Positions 55,201 to 64,000 of a stretch of DNA of 64,000 bases are shown piece after piece. Position numbers and translations under genes: made by a program. This DNA comes from Poa pratensis (taxonomy: Eukaryota > Streptophyta > Magnoliopsida > Poales > Poaceae), in NCBI GenBank assembly GCA_947311845.1, contig CAMZMU010000111.1, forward strand, positions 13,894,006 through 13,958,005. Reading direction: 5' to 3'. Position 1 is the first letter of the stretch, and each line of letters begins with the position of its first letter. The notes below the pieces were generated by a model. The model did not search any database. It saw only the letters and a program-made list of their open reading frames with translations, and had not been told where the DNA came from.

Positions 55201-55637
55201 GGCCTCGGCCCCGACAGACACTTGGATAATTCTTCAATGCTAGCCGGAGTTGAGATCCTGGCCATAAGGCTCGGTAAGCTTTGATACCATCAAGAAGATC
55301 CAGGCCAATGGCCTTCAGAGGAGAGATGCGAGCATTCAGAGCAGTCAAGTGATCTTCAATATCCCATTCCTCCGGGATTGGGCCAGCCTCGGCTCTCTTC
55401 GCTCGTGCCTTGCGACATGTTGGTGCAGCAGCAGCTTTGGAGTGGGCGAAGTGATCTGAAGATAGAAAAGCTATCACCGAATTGAGTTATTACCGGCATA
55501 TCTTAATGTCGGTACAAGCAATAGAAACAAAAGAAAGGATAAAGAAACTTACTGTCCATCTCCTTTTCAGCCGGGTGAGCTCGCGGAGCCAGATGTCGGA
55601 TTTTGCCTTGAGGGCATCCAGTTCTCTTGAGCGAGGT
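49248..55637 (+). repeat. Copy 2 of the ~6.4 kb segment, error-rich
   Basis: 6390 bp. It repeats gag C-terminus, protease (near 50100), RT (near 50900-51530), RNase H (near 52150-52500), integrase (near 52950-53870) and the start of the antisense ORF. Compared with copy 1 it has dozens of one- to few-base losses, often in doubled letters, which break its frames. Best read as lower-quality sequence of the same locus. Confidence 0.9.
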
Positions 55638-58486
55638 AGCGCGAACCTCGGTCGCCTCGAGGTTTCCTTGCTTTTGCGCAGCTTCCTCCTTTGCATCAGG
55701 CCTGCTCAATGCCGGTTTTCTCGCCCTGAACCCGAGCAAGTTCCTCCTGGAGCCGAGACACTTCCTGTCGTTCCTTCTGGAGGGCAGTGGCGTGCGCGTT
55801 TTCCTTGTTCTTCAGCGTCTCCTGAAGTTGCTTGTGGGACCTCTTGAGTTTATTGTGGTCCAGAAGCAGCTTCCGAAACACGGTGGTCCGGGCGTTGGTG
55901 CAATCCTGAAAAGAGCAAAGATTAGTATAATTTTTGAAGGTTCATGCCGAGTAAAGCTGAATGTCGGATTTTTTGAAGATTCCTGCTAAGTAAAACTCGA
56001 CAAGAATCTCGGGGACTGGATGTTGGATTTTTTGAAGATCCTAAGTGTCGGATTTTTTTAGTCTAATAATGGAAATGTTGTGAAGATTCACGCCGAGTGA
56101 TCTTTACTCGGGTAAGCGCAGATCACTCAACCCGAATCTCGGGGACTGGGGATTGTGTATGTTTATCATCTATGGCAAAGGAAATAAAAGTCTGGCTGAG
56201 GAAAAAATACCTCGGCAAGCTTGGCCTGAGCAAGCGCACTGGGACCAGCTGGATGTGGAGTGACCGGGTTCGCGAGGAACCTCGCTTGTGTCGGCGGCAT
56301 TCCAGTCCATGTGTACTGCTTCTCCGAGCCTAAGCTGTGTCCACTTTGAGTTCGGAGCTGGGGTAAAACCCAGCTGCTACTGGTAACTCGGGAGACAGAG
56401 GTGGTGAGAGCTTGGTGCTCCGGGGTAGTGGTTGGAGTCAACACCACTTGTCTCTCCGGATTGGCGAGTTGTTTCCCGGTGCTCACTTGGCTCTGTGCCG
56501 GCTTGGCTAATGGAGTAGCTTTCCGAGTTGCTAACTCGGTGGACTTGGTGGTGGACTTCGGCCGGGGCGGCTGCTTTGGTGCTGCTGTTGCTGTTGAGGT
56601 TGATGTTGGTCCTGTTGCTGCTGCTGCTACTGCTGTTGTTGTTGCTGTGGTTGCTGTTGGTGCGGCTGTTGTTGTGGTGGTGGTGGTTGCTGAAGGCCCA
56701 GGTCACCGAAGTGTCGCCCGCGGAATGTCGGTTTCCGTGGTGGGGGCACCGGAGCTAACATCCTCGTCGAGGACCACGACCTCGGGAGTGACAGAGGAAG
56801 TGGCGGGTACCCCGGAGTCACGTGGCCGAGGTTCGACTGTACTCGGAAGGGGCGAGCGCATAGAAGAGGCACTCTGGTCGACTTCAAGGGGCGCACTGCA
56901 TCAAACAAGAAAAAGTCTTATGTCGGGGAAAGATTATCCGACAGAAGGAAAAAAGGAAGTAAGCTTGTGTCGGCAAAGAATATCTTACCCTTCAGTAACT
57001 GGCGGTGTTTTCTTGCCCTTCTTCGGCTTAACCGCTCCTCTCTTCTGTCGCTTCGCCTGCGGTGCTGCTGGATCCGAGGATGTGGAGGTCCCGGTTTTTG
57101 AGGTACCGGTCTCTGCACGCTTGCGAGATGCCACTTGTTTGCCCGAGGTAGCAGGGCGTGCACTCGGGCGGAGCCACCGGGTTAGTTGATGCCGAGGCTG
57201 GGTGAGCATATGCGATGGACGAGCGTTAATTACCTCTAGCATTTCACAATCATCATCATCTGACCAATCGGATTGAGGCTCGGGCTCGAGCTTACCGAGG
57301 TAGGGGCGCCAGCTCTCGGTATTGGCAGCTGATCCTCGTCATCCAGGTCTTCTACCTCGGCGACGTCCGGGGCAGGTATGTCTTGGCCCCATTTGGTGAG
57401 GGATCCTCTCCATCTTCAGTCTTTTGCCGGGTAAACCTCTGCAAGCCTGAAGCAGTAAAACCGAGTTACTTTATGAGAGGATTATGGGGCCGGCATAAGA
57501 GTTATCTCGGTAGAAAAAAGTATGTCGGTGCAAGTTGCAAGGTTACTTACTTGCTCCGGAAGCCGAGTTCTGTTATGAGGTTCTAGACCCCATTCCCATT
57601 CCTCGGTCATCAGCGTGCGGGCAATTGCCTTGACACGTCTTCTGATCTCGGCTTTGTTCAGCTCGTGGGTGCTGATCCGAGTTGGATCATACTGGCCACT
57701 CATGTGGCAGATCTTGTGAACTCGGTCTTGAAGGGGGGGGAAACTCGGCGGCTGACGAAGGTCCTCAAGAGATCATCGCTCGTTAGGCCTGCCTTCACCA
57801 GCTCCTCCACGACCTTGTGGATCTGGTTGATCTTGATGTTCAGGTCCCTCGGGTTGAGGGACCAGTTAAACTGTTCAGTGGGGTGGCGATGTTGAATAGC
57901 GGCAGGTTCAGAAAGTCGGCATTGTCTGGGCTGTCCGGGTTCTTCACGTAGAAGAACGTGCGCTGCCATTTCCGGCATGACTCCAGCCCTTGAATCCGAG
58001 TAAGATGGAACCCCTCCGAGGTATGATGGTAGCAGCTCCGCACGGGTCATCTCCTTGGGGAAGTTCTTGTTCTCCGGATCCGGGACACTTTGCTTCCGGA
58101 GTTGGAAGTACTTGGCCCAGAGCTCAACAGTGGGCCAAAGTCCGAGGTATCCCTCGGAGAAAGAAACACACGCAGAAAGCGTGGTAATGGCATTGGCTGG
58201 AAGGTGGTGAGGTTGAAGCCGGAATCGATCCAAGAAGGATCGGAAGAACTCGCTCGCCAGGAGTCCAAAGCCGCGCTCGAAGTGCGCGACAAAGACCACG
58301 AGCTCGCCGGATTTCAGCTTCGGCTCGCCTCTGAACCGGGAACCCGGCATATCACTTGTGCCGGAATGCGCTTGGTCCGGACTAACCAGTTTATCTCGTC
58401 CTGGGTTACGTCGGAACCCTCCCATCCGGCACGCTCACCCTCTTCAACGACATCCTCGGCAGCTCCGGAGTATGGCTGGATGACAT
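54603..58486 (-). pseudogene. Antisense ORF with Transposase_28-like domain (Tat 3' region)
   Basis: Read on the minus strand, the N-terminal exon (about 58486-57700) has GWEGSDVTQDEINWL and then RFRGEPKLKSGELVVFVAHF, FRSFLDRFRLQPHHLPANAI, SEGYLGLWPTVELWAKYFQL. This matches the plant 'putative gypsy type transposon' domain (Pfam Transposase_28). Further segments are basic and proline-rich (57242-56985), Gln/His-rich (56700-56620), a coiled-coil (55881-55490, HNKLKRSHKQLQETLKNKEN) and an end segment FVLSWYESINLNAVRSLRQG with an acidic DDEEDDQDDEE run (55265-54603). Spacing suggests introns. Function is unknown; the ORF lies opposite to gag-pol between integrase and the 3' LTR. Small indels break the frames here. 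Confidence 0.7.
56580..56690 (-). repeat. CAG/CAA-rich imperfect microsatellite in antisense ORF
   Basis: On the minus strand (CAA/CAG)n encodes a Gln-rich tract or, in the next frame, Asn/Ser-rich sequence. The likely frame is Gln-rich. Confidence 0.7.
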
Positions 58487-58507
58487 CTCGGAAGGGATCT
58501 GCAAAAG

Positions 58508-58590
58508 AGGCACAGAGGAACCGAGATAAGTATCTCGGAATATTTGGGCAACAGAGGAACCGAGGTAAGTATCTCGGAATATTTGGGCAA
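58508..58590 (+). repeat. 41 bp tandem repeat
   Basis: Two units with CAGAGGAACCGAG(A/G)TAAGT and ATCTCGGAATATTTGGGCAA, period about 41. Confidence 0.85.
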
Positions 58591-59570
58591 TAGAGGAAAG
58601 TGCATAAGTGGCGGGAAACACAATTCTGTGGCTAAGTGTTTGGCGGAAAGATCTACGGGGAAAAATAAATAGAGGATAAATGCAAGAACATGTGAGTTGA
58701 AACTTAGGAAGATCCGCGGAGAAACTATTGCAAAGTTGTTAAGAGGCACGGTGAAGAAGATCTAAGAGGGATCTAAGCAACTAAGGGCAGTAGCATCTAC
58801 GAGAAGAGGAGCAAGTTCATCGGGGAAGATGAACAGAGTTCATCGGGAAGATGAACAAAGTTCGTCGGAGAAAAGGAACGTGTTCATCGGAGAGGATGAA
58901 CACGTTCATCGGCAATGGCAAGGGCAAGAAACTTACCGAGATTGCGACGGCGATGCGAGGCGAAGAAGCGTGGGGCGTGCCGGAGTTGCGCGTGTCCGGT
59001 GGCGGCGCGAGGTGCTCCGGTGGCGATGGCTCGTGAGATCCGGCGTCGTGCGGTGGAGGAGCTCACTGCGCGGCGGCGGCGATGGTACAGGAGAGAGAGA
59101 AAGGAGAAGATGGATGCGAAGAAGGCGAGGAGAGTGCCCGCTCCCCTATTTATGGGCACGGGCGCGTGCGGTTCCGTTTTTACCGCGTGTGGTTACCGTA
59201 ACGGCGCGCGGATTAACCGCGCACGATCTGCGCGGTTGCGATGTTTGCGGCCGCACGATTCACCGCATCGTGGGCCACAAGGTGGTAACGGCCCGCGCGT
59301 GATCGCATGCGGTTAATGCGCGGGAATCAAGGAGGCACGCCACGGTCAAACGTACTCAAGTGCCCACGCGACGTGACAGCGCGTGACGTGGCGGCGTGCG
59401 TGCAGAGATGTGCCTGTCCGTGCGCAGGAACCGAGGTAACGCGCAGAGTCTCTCTGCCACGTGCCATGAAGAGATCTTTGGAGAGATTGTGGGAATCTTT
59501 TTGTGTCGGTGAGATCGGCACAAGGGCTGATCTCGAAGGTTGTGGAAAGTTTGGTCCTTGAAGCTTGCGA
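58591..59570. other. Tat 3' non-coding region
   Basis: Likely promoter and leader of the antisense ORF. Repeats of GTTCATCGG and GATGAAC occur near 58815-58915. From about 59150 the sequence is GC-rich, with GCGCG and GCGGTTAA words. No domain-bearing frame. Confidence 0.4.
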
Positions 59571-59573
59571 TAA

Positions 59574-59862
59574 ACCGGCATGTGAATGTCGGATGTTTGA
59601 TCAGCGTAAAACAGTTGCCCTATGTCGGAGCAACCGGCATAAGGGCATATGGCGAAACAGTTGGAGGTTTTATCCTGATACTTGAGGTATACCGACATGA
59701 TTATGTCGGATGATTAGTTAAGTTGAGTTGGTCATAAAAGCTTGACTTGCTCTTTCAGCGAATTCTTGTATCGGAGAAACCGACACCTGGGCAAGTGTCG
59801 GATCAGTTGGAGAGGTTTTTTAGTGGTTTTACGATTAAACCGACATGGTTATGTCGGATGCT
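59574..59862. repeat. Array of ACCGACAT/ATGTCGG hairpins
   Basis: Short inverted repeats recur: CCGGCATGTGAATGTCGG (59575), CCGACATGATTATGTCGG (59692), CCGACACCTGGGCAAGTGTC with GG (59780), CCGACATGGTTATGTCGG (59840). All are preceded by TA or AA and most are followed by AT. The LTR has another at about 40082. Confidence 0.85.
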
Positions 59863-59929
59863 TGTTATGGTTGTTTCGGTTGATTAAACCTGCTGTGGCC
59901 CTTCAGCCAAGGCTGCAGGACCGCACCAG

Positions 59930-59942
59930 CTTCGGGGACTAA
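59930..59942 (+). other. Tat polypurine tract region
   Basis: CTTCGGGGACTAA directly precedes the right LTR. Confidence 0.65.
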
Positions 59943-60926
59943 TGTCGGGGGGCTACCCCCGGTAGGGTCATGATGTGGTACAAGCTATGCCCAGGTGTGG
60001 GCCAAGTTACAGTAAATACCGACATACCTGGACTTCAGAATGTGACGTAGGTACAAACCGACATAGGCGTACCGGATAACCCGGCCAGAAGGGACCGGGG
60101 TACCATGCTGGTGCCAGCCGGCATATGTCGACCGAGATAAGGGACCCGAGATAAGGATCCGAGACAGCATAACCGACATAAGTATGTCGGTAACTTGTAT
60201 GTTTTCTTATGTGCAGGGAAGGTTATTTGAGGAAGGAGAATCCGGCATATCCATGCCGGGTTATCCTTGTGTCGGGTGGAAGTCAATGCTCCTGTCATAT
60301 CCCGTCTGACACGGGAGCGTCTGGCACGGAAGCGCCTGACACGGGCGTGCATGAGGAGCGAGATGACAGGCCATCATTCCACCGTTGACTCCGGTTTATC
60401 CGGGGACAGACTGCGAGGCAGAGGCATGGGCAGGCCATGTCTTGTCTCTGACCGAGGGTACATTCTAGCTGTGTTTAGAGCTGCAGGAGATGGGCATGCC
60501 ACGTCCTGTCTCTGACAGGAGTAACATCATGACATACCTTTGGCATGGCTACAGTGATTCGGGAGCGGTGTTCCGGTAACTCGTTTAGCCTATATATATG
60601 CCCTCACCCCCTCCTGCGTGAAGGACGATGCCCTGAGATATCTTTCCACCCATAGCTTCATCTCCTTCCTTGTGCTTTTCACCATTGTTGAGATATACCG
60701 CTCAAGGAGCAGCTTGTACACTTGGTACCGAGATATATAGAGAGAGGCAGGCAGGAGTAGGGGCTTTACCTCCTCACGAGGGCCCTGAACCTAGGTAGAT
60801 CTTGGTGTGCTTGTGTGTTCTTCGTGTGTGCTTCTTAGCGCGCTAGCCCTCTCCCGGATCCTCCAGCGTCCATCGGCCCCCACACTTTAGCCATCCTATG
60901 GCATCTGCCGTGATACCACCACGACA
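59943..60926 (+). repeat. Right LTR, shared by two internal regions
   Basis: 984 bp, close to the 5' LTR with scattered differences. It is followed not by a TSD but by a PBS and a new internal region. Confidence 0.88.
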
Positions 60927-61008
60927 GTTGGCGCCCACCGTGGGGCAGGCAGCGGCGCTGGCTGGTGTGACATTCTGGACGGGCTCCATCCTCGACTCCG
61001 GCTTCACC

Positions 61009-64000
61009 ATGGGTCTTGATGAGTCTACCCCTCGTCAAGTGGCGCCGTCTGTGGGAAAGAATAGCGCTGGACTCGAAGTTTCGCCGGTCCCAACAGCAAA
61101 CGGCAAATCGCCGATCACACCAGCAAACGGCAACTCGCCGGCCATGTCAGCAAACAGCAACTCGCCGATCCAGGCGACACACGGCGACTCGCCGATCCAC
61201 TCGAAAAGCGGCAGCCTGCCCGCTTCACCTGCAAAAAGCGCATCTGCTCTTCCAATGAATTTCAATCCGCACTCGCCGGAGCTTCAGGAGGCGTTTTCCG
61301 GCCTTGAATCAGGTTTGAGTTTAACTGTTGGAGCATTCAATTTTTTCGTAAACAATCTTGGCACGCAGGACTCGACAGATCCGCAACAACTGGCGCTGGG
61401 CGCACTCGAGGCTCCGTCGACTGCGCTCGCCCCGTCGTCGATTCCTGAAGCCTGCTCGCCCGCAACAACCATGTCGACCGGCGAGATCGACAGGTTCATG
61501 ATGACGGAACTCCAAGGCGAGGAGGCAGAATCAGCATACCGCACAAGCAACGTCGACTTCAACCTACCACTCGACGAGAGTTTCGACTGCGGGATCTCCC
61601 TCGATGACTTCTACGAGCCCGCGATTCATAACGACAGCAACGTCGACTCGGAGATCTTCACCAACACCAACCTCGACTCAGAAATCCATAATGGTTTCGC
61701 CAACACCGAGATGAGCATAGGCGATGAGCACATCGACAACGAGATTCGCCTCGAAGATCTACTCGATGAACATACTGGCTCTGACATGAGCCTCGACGGC
61801 GACGTCGAGTCCATGACTGGAATCGACAGCACATACACCTGTCCACGGGTCACGCCCCATCAGGTCTACGTGGCCTTCTCCGCAGAATCATCCGCAGACG
61901 CAGCCGCTCGCAGGCCTGCACAATTCCCATGCACGGTAACCATGCCGGATGGGGTCACAACCTTGACAATCACGGAGGAGATGGCAGCAAAAGCAGATAA
62001 AGTCATAAAGGAGTGCACAATGATGCCACCAAATTCCACCCCAGAGGAGATGTTGACCTTCCAGTACTTCAACTGGCAGGAGTCAATTCGACTGCAAAAC
62101 TACCGAGCGACGCTCGAAGAGCGCAAAAGGCAAGCCAGCCTCTCGAGTGCCCGAAGAAGGGAGCAATCCCTCGGGTCCACAATGCAACCAACCCCACGAC
62201 CTAGGTCGCGGTTGGCAAGCCTTCCAGAACATGAAAGGGTAGCAATCACCCGTAACCTGTCGTTCATGACAGAGGACGCTAACGGAATCCCAGTGCCCAA
62301 AACTGCTGCGGGTGCATTATTCTCCGTAGGTGCTTACCTCAAGGCAATGCAACCTCCGGCGAATGACCCTAACGCAGCCCTGCATCGCCAACAACTCAAA
62401 TCGCTAGCTCTAGCGGCACAGGCTATACAGCCAGAAGACAAAACTCCAGCAAGGAATCGCGATCGCGACATAGTCGACTCACGACACGCAGCACATCATC
62501 GCAGTGGTCGCAGCCACCACTCGGATGAAGGAAGGAGAAGCACGCGCCGGCACAGGTCCAGCAGAAGCAGATCTCGAAGATCCTATAGCAGCGATTCATA
62601 CTCTGATCGAACCAGAGCCATGCGGAGCATTGTGCTTCACTCGACGCATCCGTGGACGCGGATGCCCAAAGGTTCAAGTTGACAGGCGAACAACCCAAGT
62701 ACAACGGTCGCCAAGAACCTTCCGGGTGGCTAGAAGATTACAGACTCGCCGTGGCATGCCAGCGTGGCACGAACACCACGGCGATGCAGTACATACGACT
62801 CATGCTCGAAGGAACTGCCCGCGACTGGCTCAAGGCGCTCCCTCCATCATCATACGACTCGTGGGACGATTTCCGCAGAGACTTCATCAAAAACTTCGAG
62901 CCTCTATGTGAGCGCCCGAAGACATTCGAAGAATTAAGGGCATGCACTCAACGATCAGACGAGTCGTTGAGATCATACATACGGCGGTGGACCGAAATAC
63001 GCAATTCGGTTGGCAAAGTGTCAGAAGACAGGGCCATGGATGCCTTCATACAAGGTCTCGCCAGGAAGGACTTCAAAGAGGCACTGGTCGTGAAAAGCCA
63101 ACCTCCCTGGCTGACCTCATCAAAGTTGCGACTGAGTGGGCAGATGGAGAGGATTCTGTACGCAGATCCCGTGCTTCCCCACCACGCGACAACTACGAAA
63201 GCGGCAGTCGAGGCCGCAGAGATTCATACAGAGAAGATCGCAGGCGCAAACGTTCCAAACGTCCTTACGACGATAACAGACCCGAGTTCATGGCGGCTGG
63301 ATACACACAACCCCGGGAGGACCAAGATAGAAGCAATCGACGCTCGGATGATCGACGGGACAGTCGAGATCGCGAGCAGCGGAGCGACAGCTACAAAAGG
63401 CAAGAATGGCGCAAACGCAGCGACGCAAAACCCGAGCGGTCATTCGAGGAAAAGATGGACGACTGGTGCAGATTCCACCTCTTCAAGGGGGACGACGGAA
63501 AACTACGCTCCAATCACACCCTAAGGAACTGCAGGGAATTCGACCAAATGGCGACTGACTACATGATACGACTCAAGAGGTACGGCCCAGCACCTGCTCA
63601 GCCCACGCCTGCACCCGTACCACAGCCGAACGCTGTGCCCGCTCTCATGGCGCCACAGCCGCCACCGCAACCACCACCACAGCCTGCTCCAGGCGCAAAC
63701 CTCGCAGGTGCCATACAACCCGTACTACGGGCGGAAGATGATCAATATCCACAGCCCCACGGGCAGATGTACATGATACAAAAGGGTCGCCCCTCCAACA
63801 GGCAGCAAAAGCTAATCACTCGACAGGTGAACATGGCTGTCATGGCACCTCCTGCCGTGCCCGAATTTCTGAAGGGATCGGAAACCATCATAAGCTTCAG
63901 TCGAGAGGATCATCCCCCAGCTGTAGTTCGACCAGGGCACGCGGCTCTGGTACTCGACGCGCAAATAGGAGGCTACGCCATGACCAAGGTCTTCATGGAT
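61009..64000 (+). pseudogene. GAG of a second Gypsy element, runs off the window
   Basis: A frame from the ATG at 61009 (MGLDESTPRQVAPSVGKN) runs to 62682 with a repetitive Ser/Pro/Asn section (PANGNSPAMSANSNSPIQAT), an acidic section and an Arg/Ser-rich section (RRHRSSRSRSRRSYSSDSYS). After a shift near 62620 the Retrotrans_gag core follows (AMQYIRLMLEGTARDWLKAL, FRRDFIKNFEPLCERPKTFE). After a second shift near 63105 comes sequence reading LADLIKVATEWADGEDSVRR. The end (VPEFLKGSETIISF, ALVLDAQIGGYAMTKVFMD) approaches the protease, which lies beyond the window. Upstream, only the PBS and about 75 bp are shared with the Tat element at 40835. Confidence 0.8.

Larger units (their letters stand above)
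39846..60926 (+). mobile_element. Tat-clade Ty3/Gypsy element (length inflated by assembly)
   Basis: LTRs (39846-40834 and 59943-60926) enclose gag, protease, RT, RNase H and integrase in Gypsy order, plus a long 3' region with an antisense ORF. The extra plant-type RNase H segment and antisense Transposase_28-like ORF point to the Tat/Retand group. A false duplication around the N gap inflates its length by about 6.4 kb; true length is about 14.6 kb. Coding frames are interrupted by many small indels. Confidence 0.85.

Noticed and set aside
49248..55637. A second tandem Tat element or real segmental duplication
   Set aside because: The edges coincide exactly with the N gap on both sides and differences are dominated by small deletions, which fits an unmerged overlap.

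Overview
This window is repeat-rich DNA from a grass nuclear genome, most likely wheat or one of its close relatives (Triticeae). Pointers are an Au-type SINE, Stowaway and Tourist MITEs, a CACTA-like array of TTTGCCGAGTG motifs, nested Copia and Ty3/Gypsy elements, and plant genes with GT-AG introns. There are no bacterial features, CRISPR arrays or recognisable tRNA/rRNA genes.

Gene islands. About 0.4-1.2 kb holds a three-exon NOI/RIN4-type gene (minus strand). About 9.5-12.3 kb holds an F-box/LRR/FBD gene broken by a 1.3 kb Mutator-like element in its F-box exon and by a one-base frameshift. About 13.3-16.8 kb holds a head-to-head pair: an early-nodulin-like phytocyanin gene (minus, one frameshift) and a complete three-exon TRM10-type tRNA m1G9 methyltransferase gene (plus). 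About 28.3-29.0 kb holds an intact single-exon LEC1-type NF-YB gene (minus) with RY motifs upstream.

Mobile DNA. A young Copia element (3639-8612, TSD CGCAG) and an older decayed Copia (17817-24728, TSD GCCCT) flank or interrupt the gene islands. A very young Ty3/Gypsy chromovirus with an intact 1617-codon gag-pol frame (29793-35319, TSD AAAAG) sits upstream of the NF-YB gene; its two LTRs are in opposite orientation, which is abnormal. A polyA-tailed retroposon with an 18 bp TSD and a PIF/Harbinger element with a full transposase frame follow (36.3-39.5 kb). From 39.8 kb to the window end lies a Tat-clade Gypsy element with an antisense Transposase_28-type ORF, directly joined through its right LTR to the start of a second Gypsy internal region.

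Assembly. A 13-N gap at 49235-49247 separates two roughly 6.4 kb near-copies whose outer edges match exactly at the gap. The second copy is full of small deletions. This looks like an unmerged contig overlap rather than biology, so the 39.8-61 kb element is really about 14.6 kb long.

The most unusual observations are the inverted left LTR of the chromovirus, which points its LTR toward the NF-YB gene, the clean MULE insertion in the F-box exon, the false duplication at the gap, and an array of ACCGACAT/ATGTCGG hairpins before the Tat 3' LTR.
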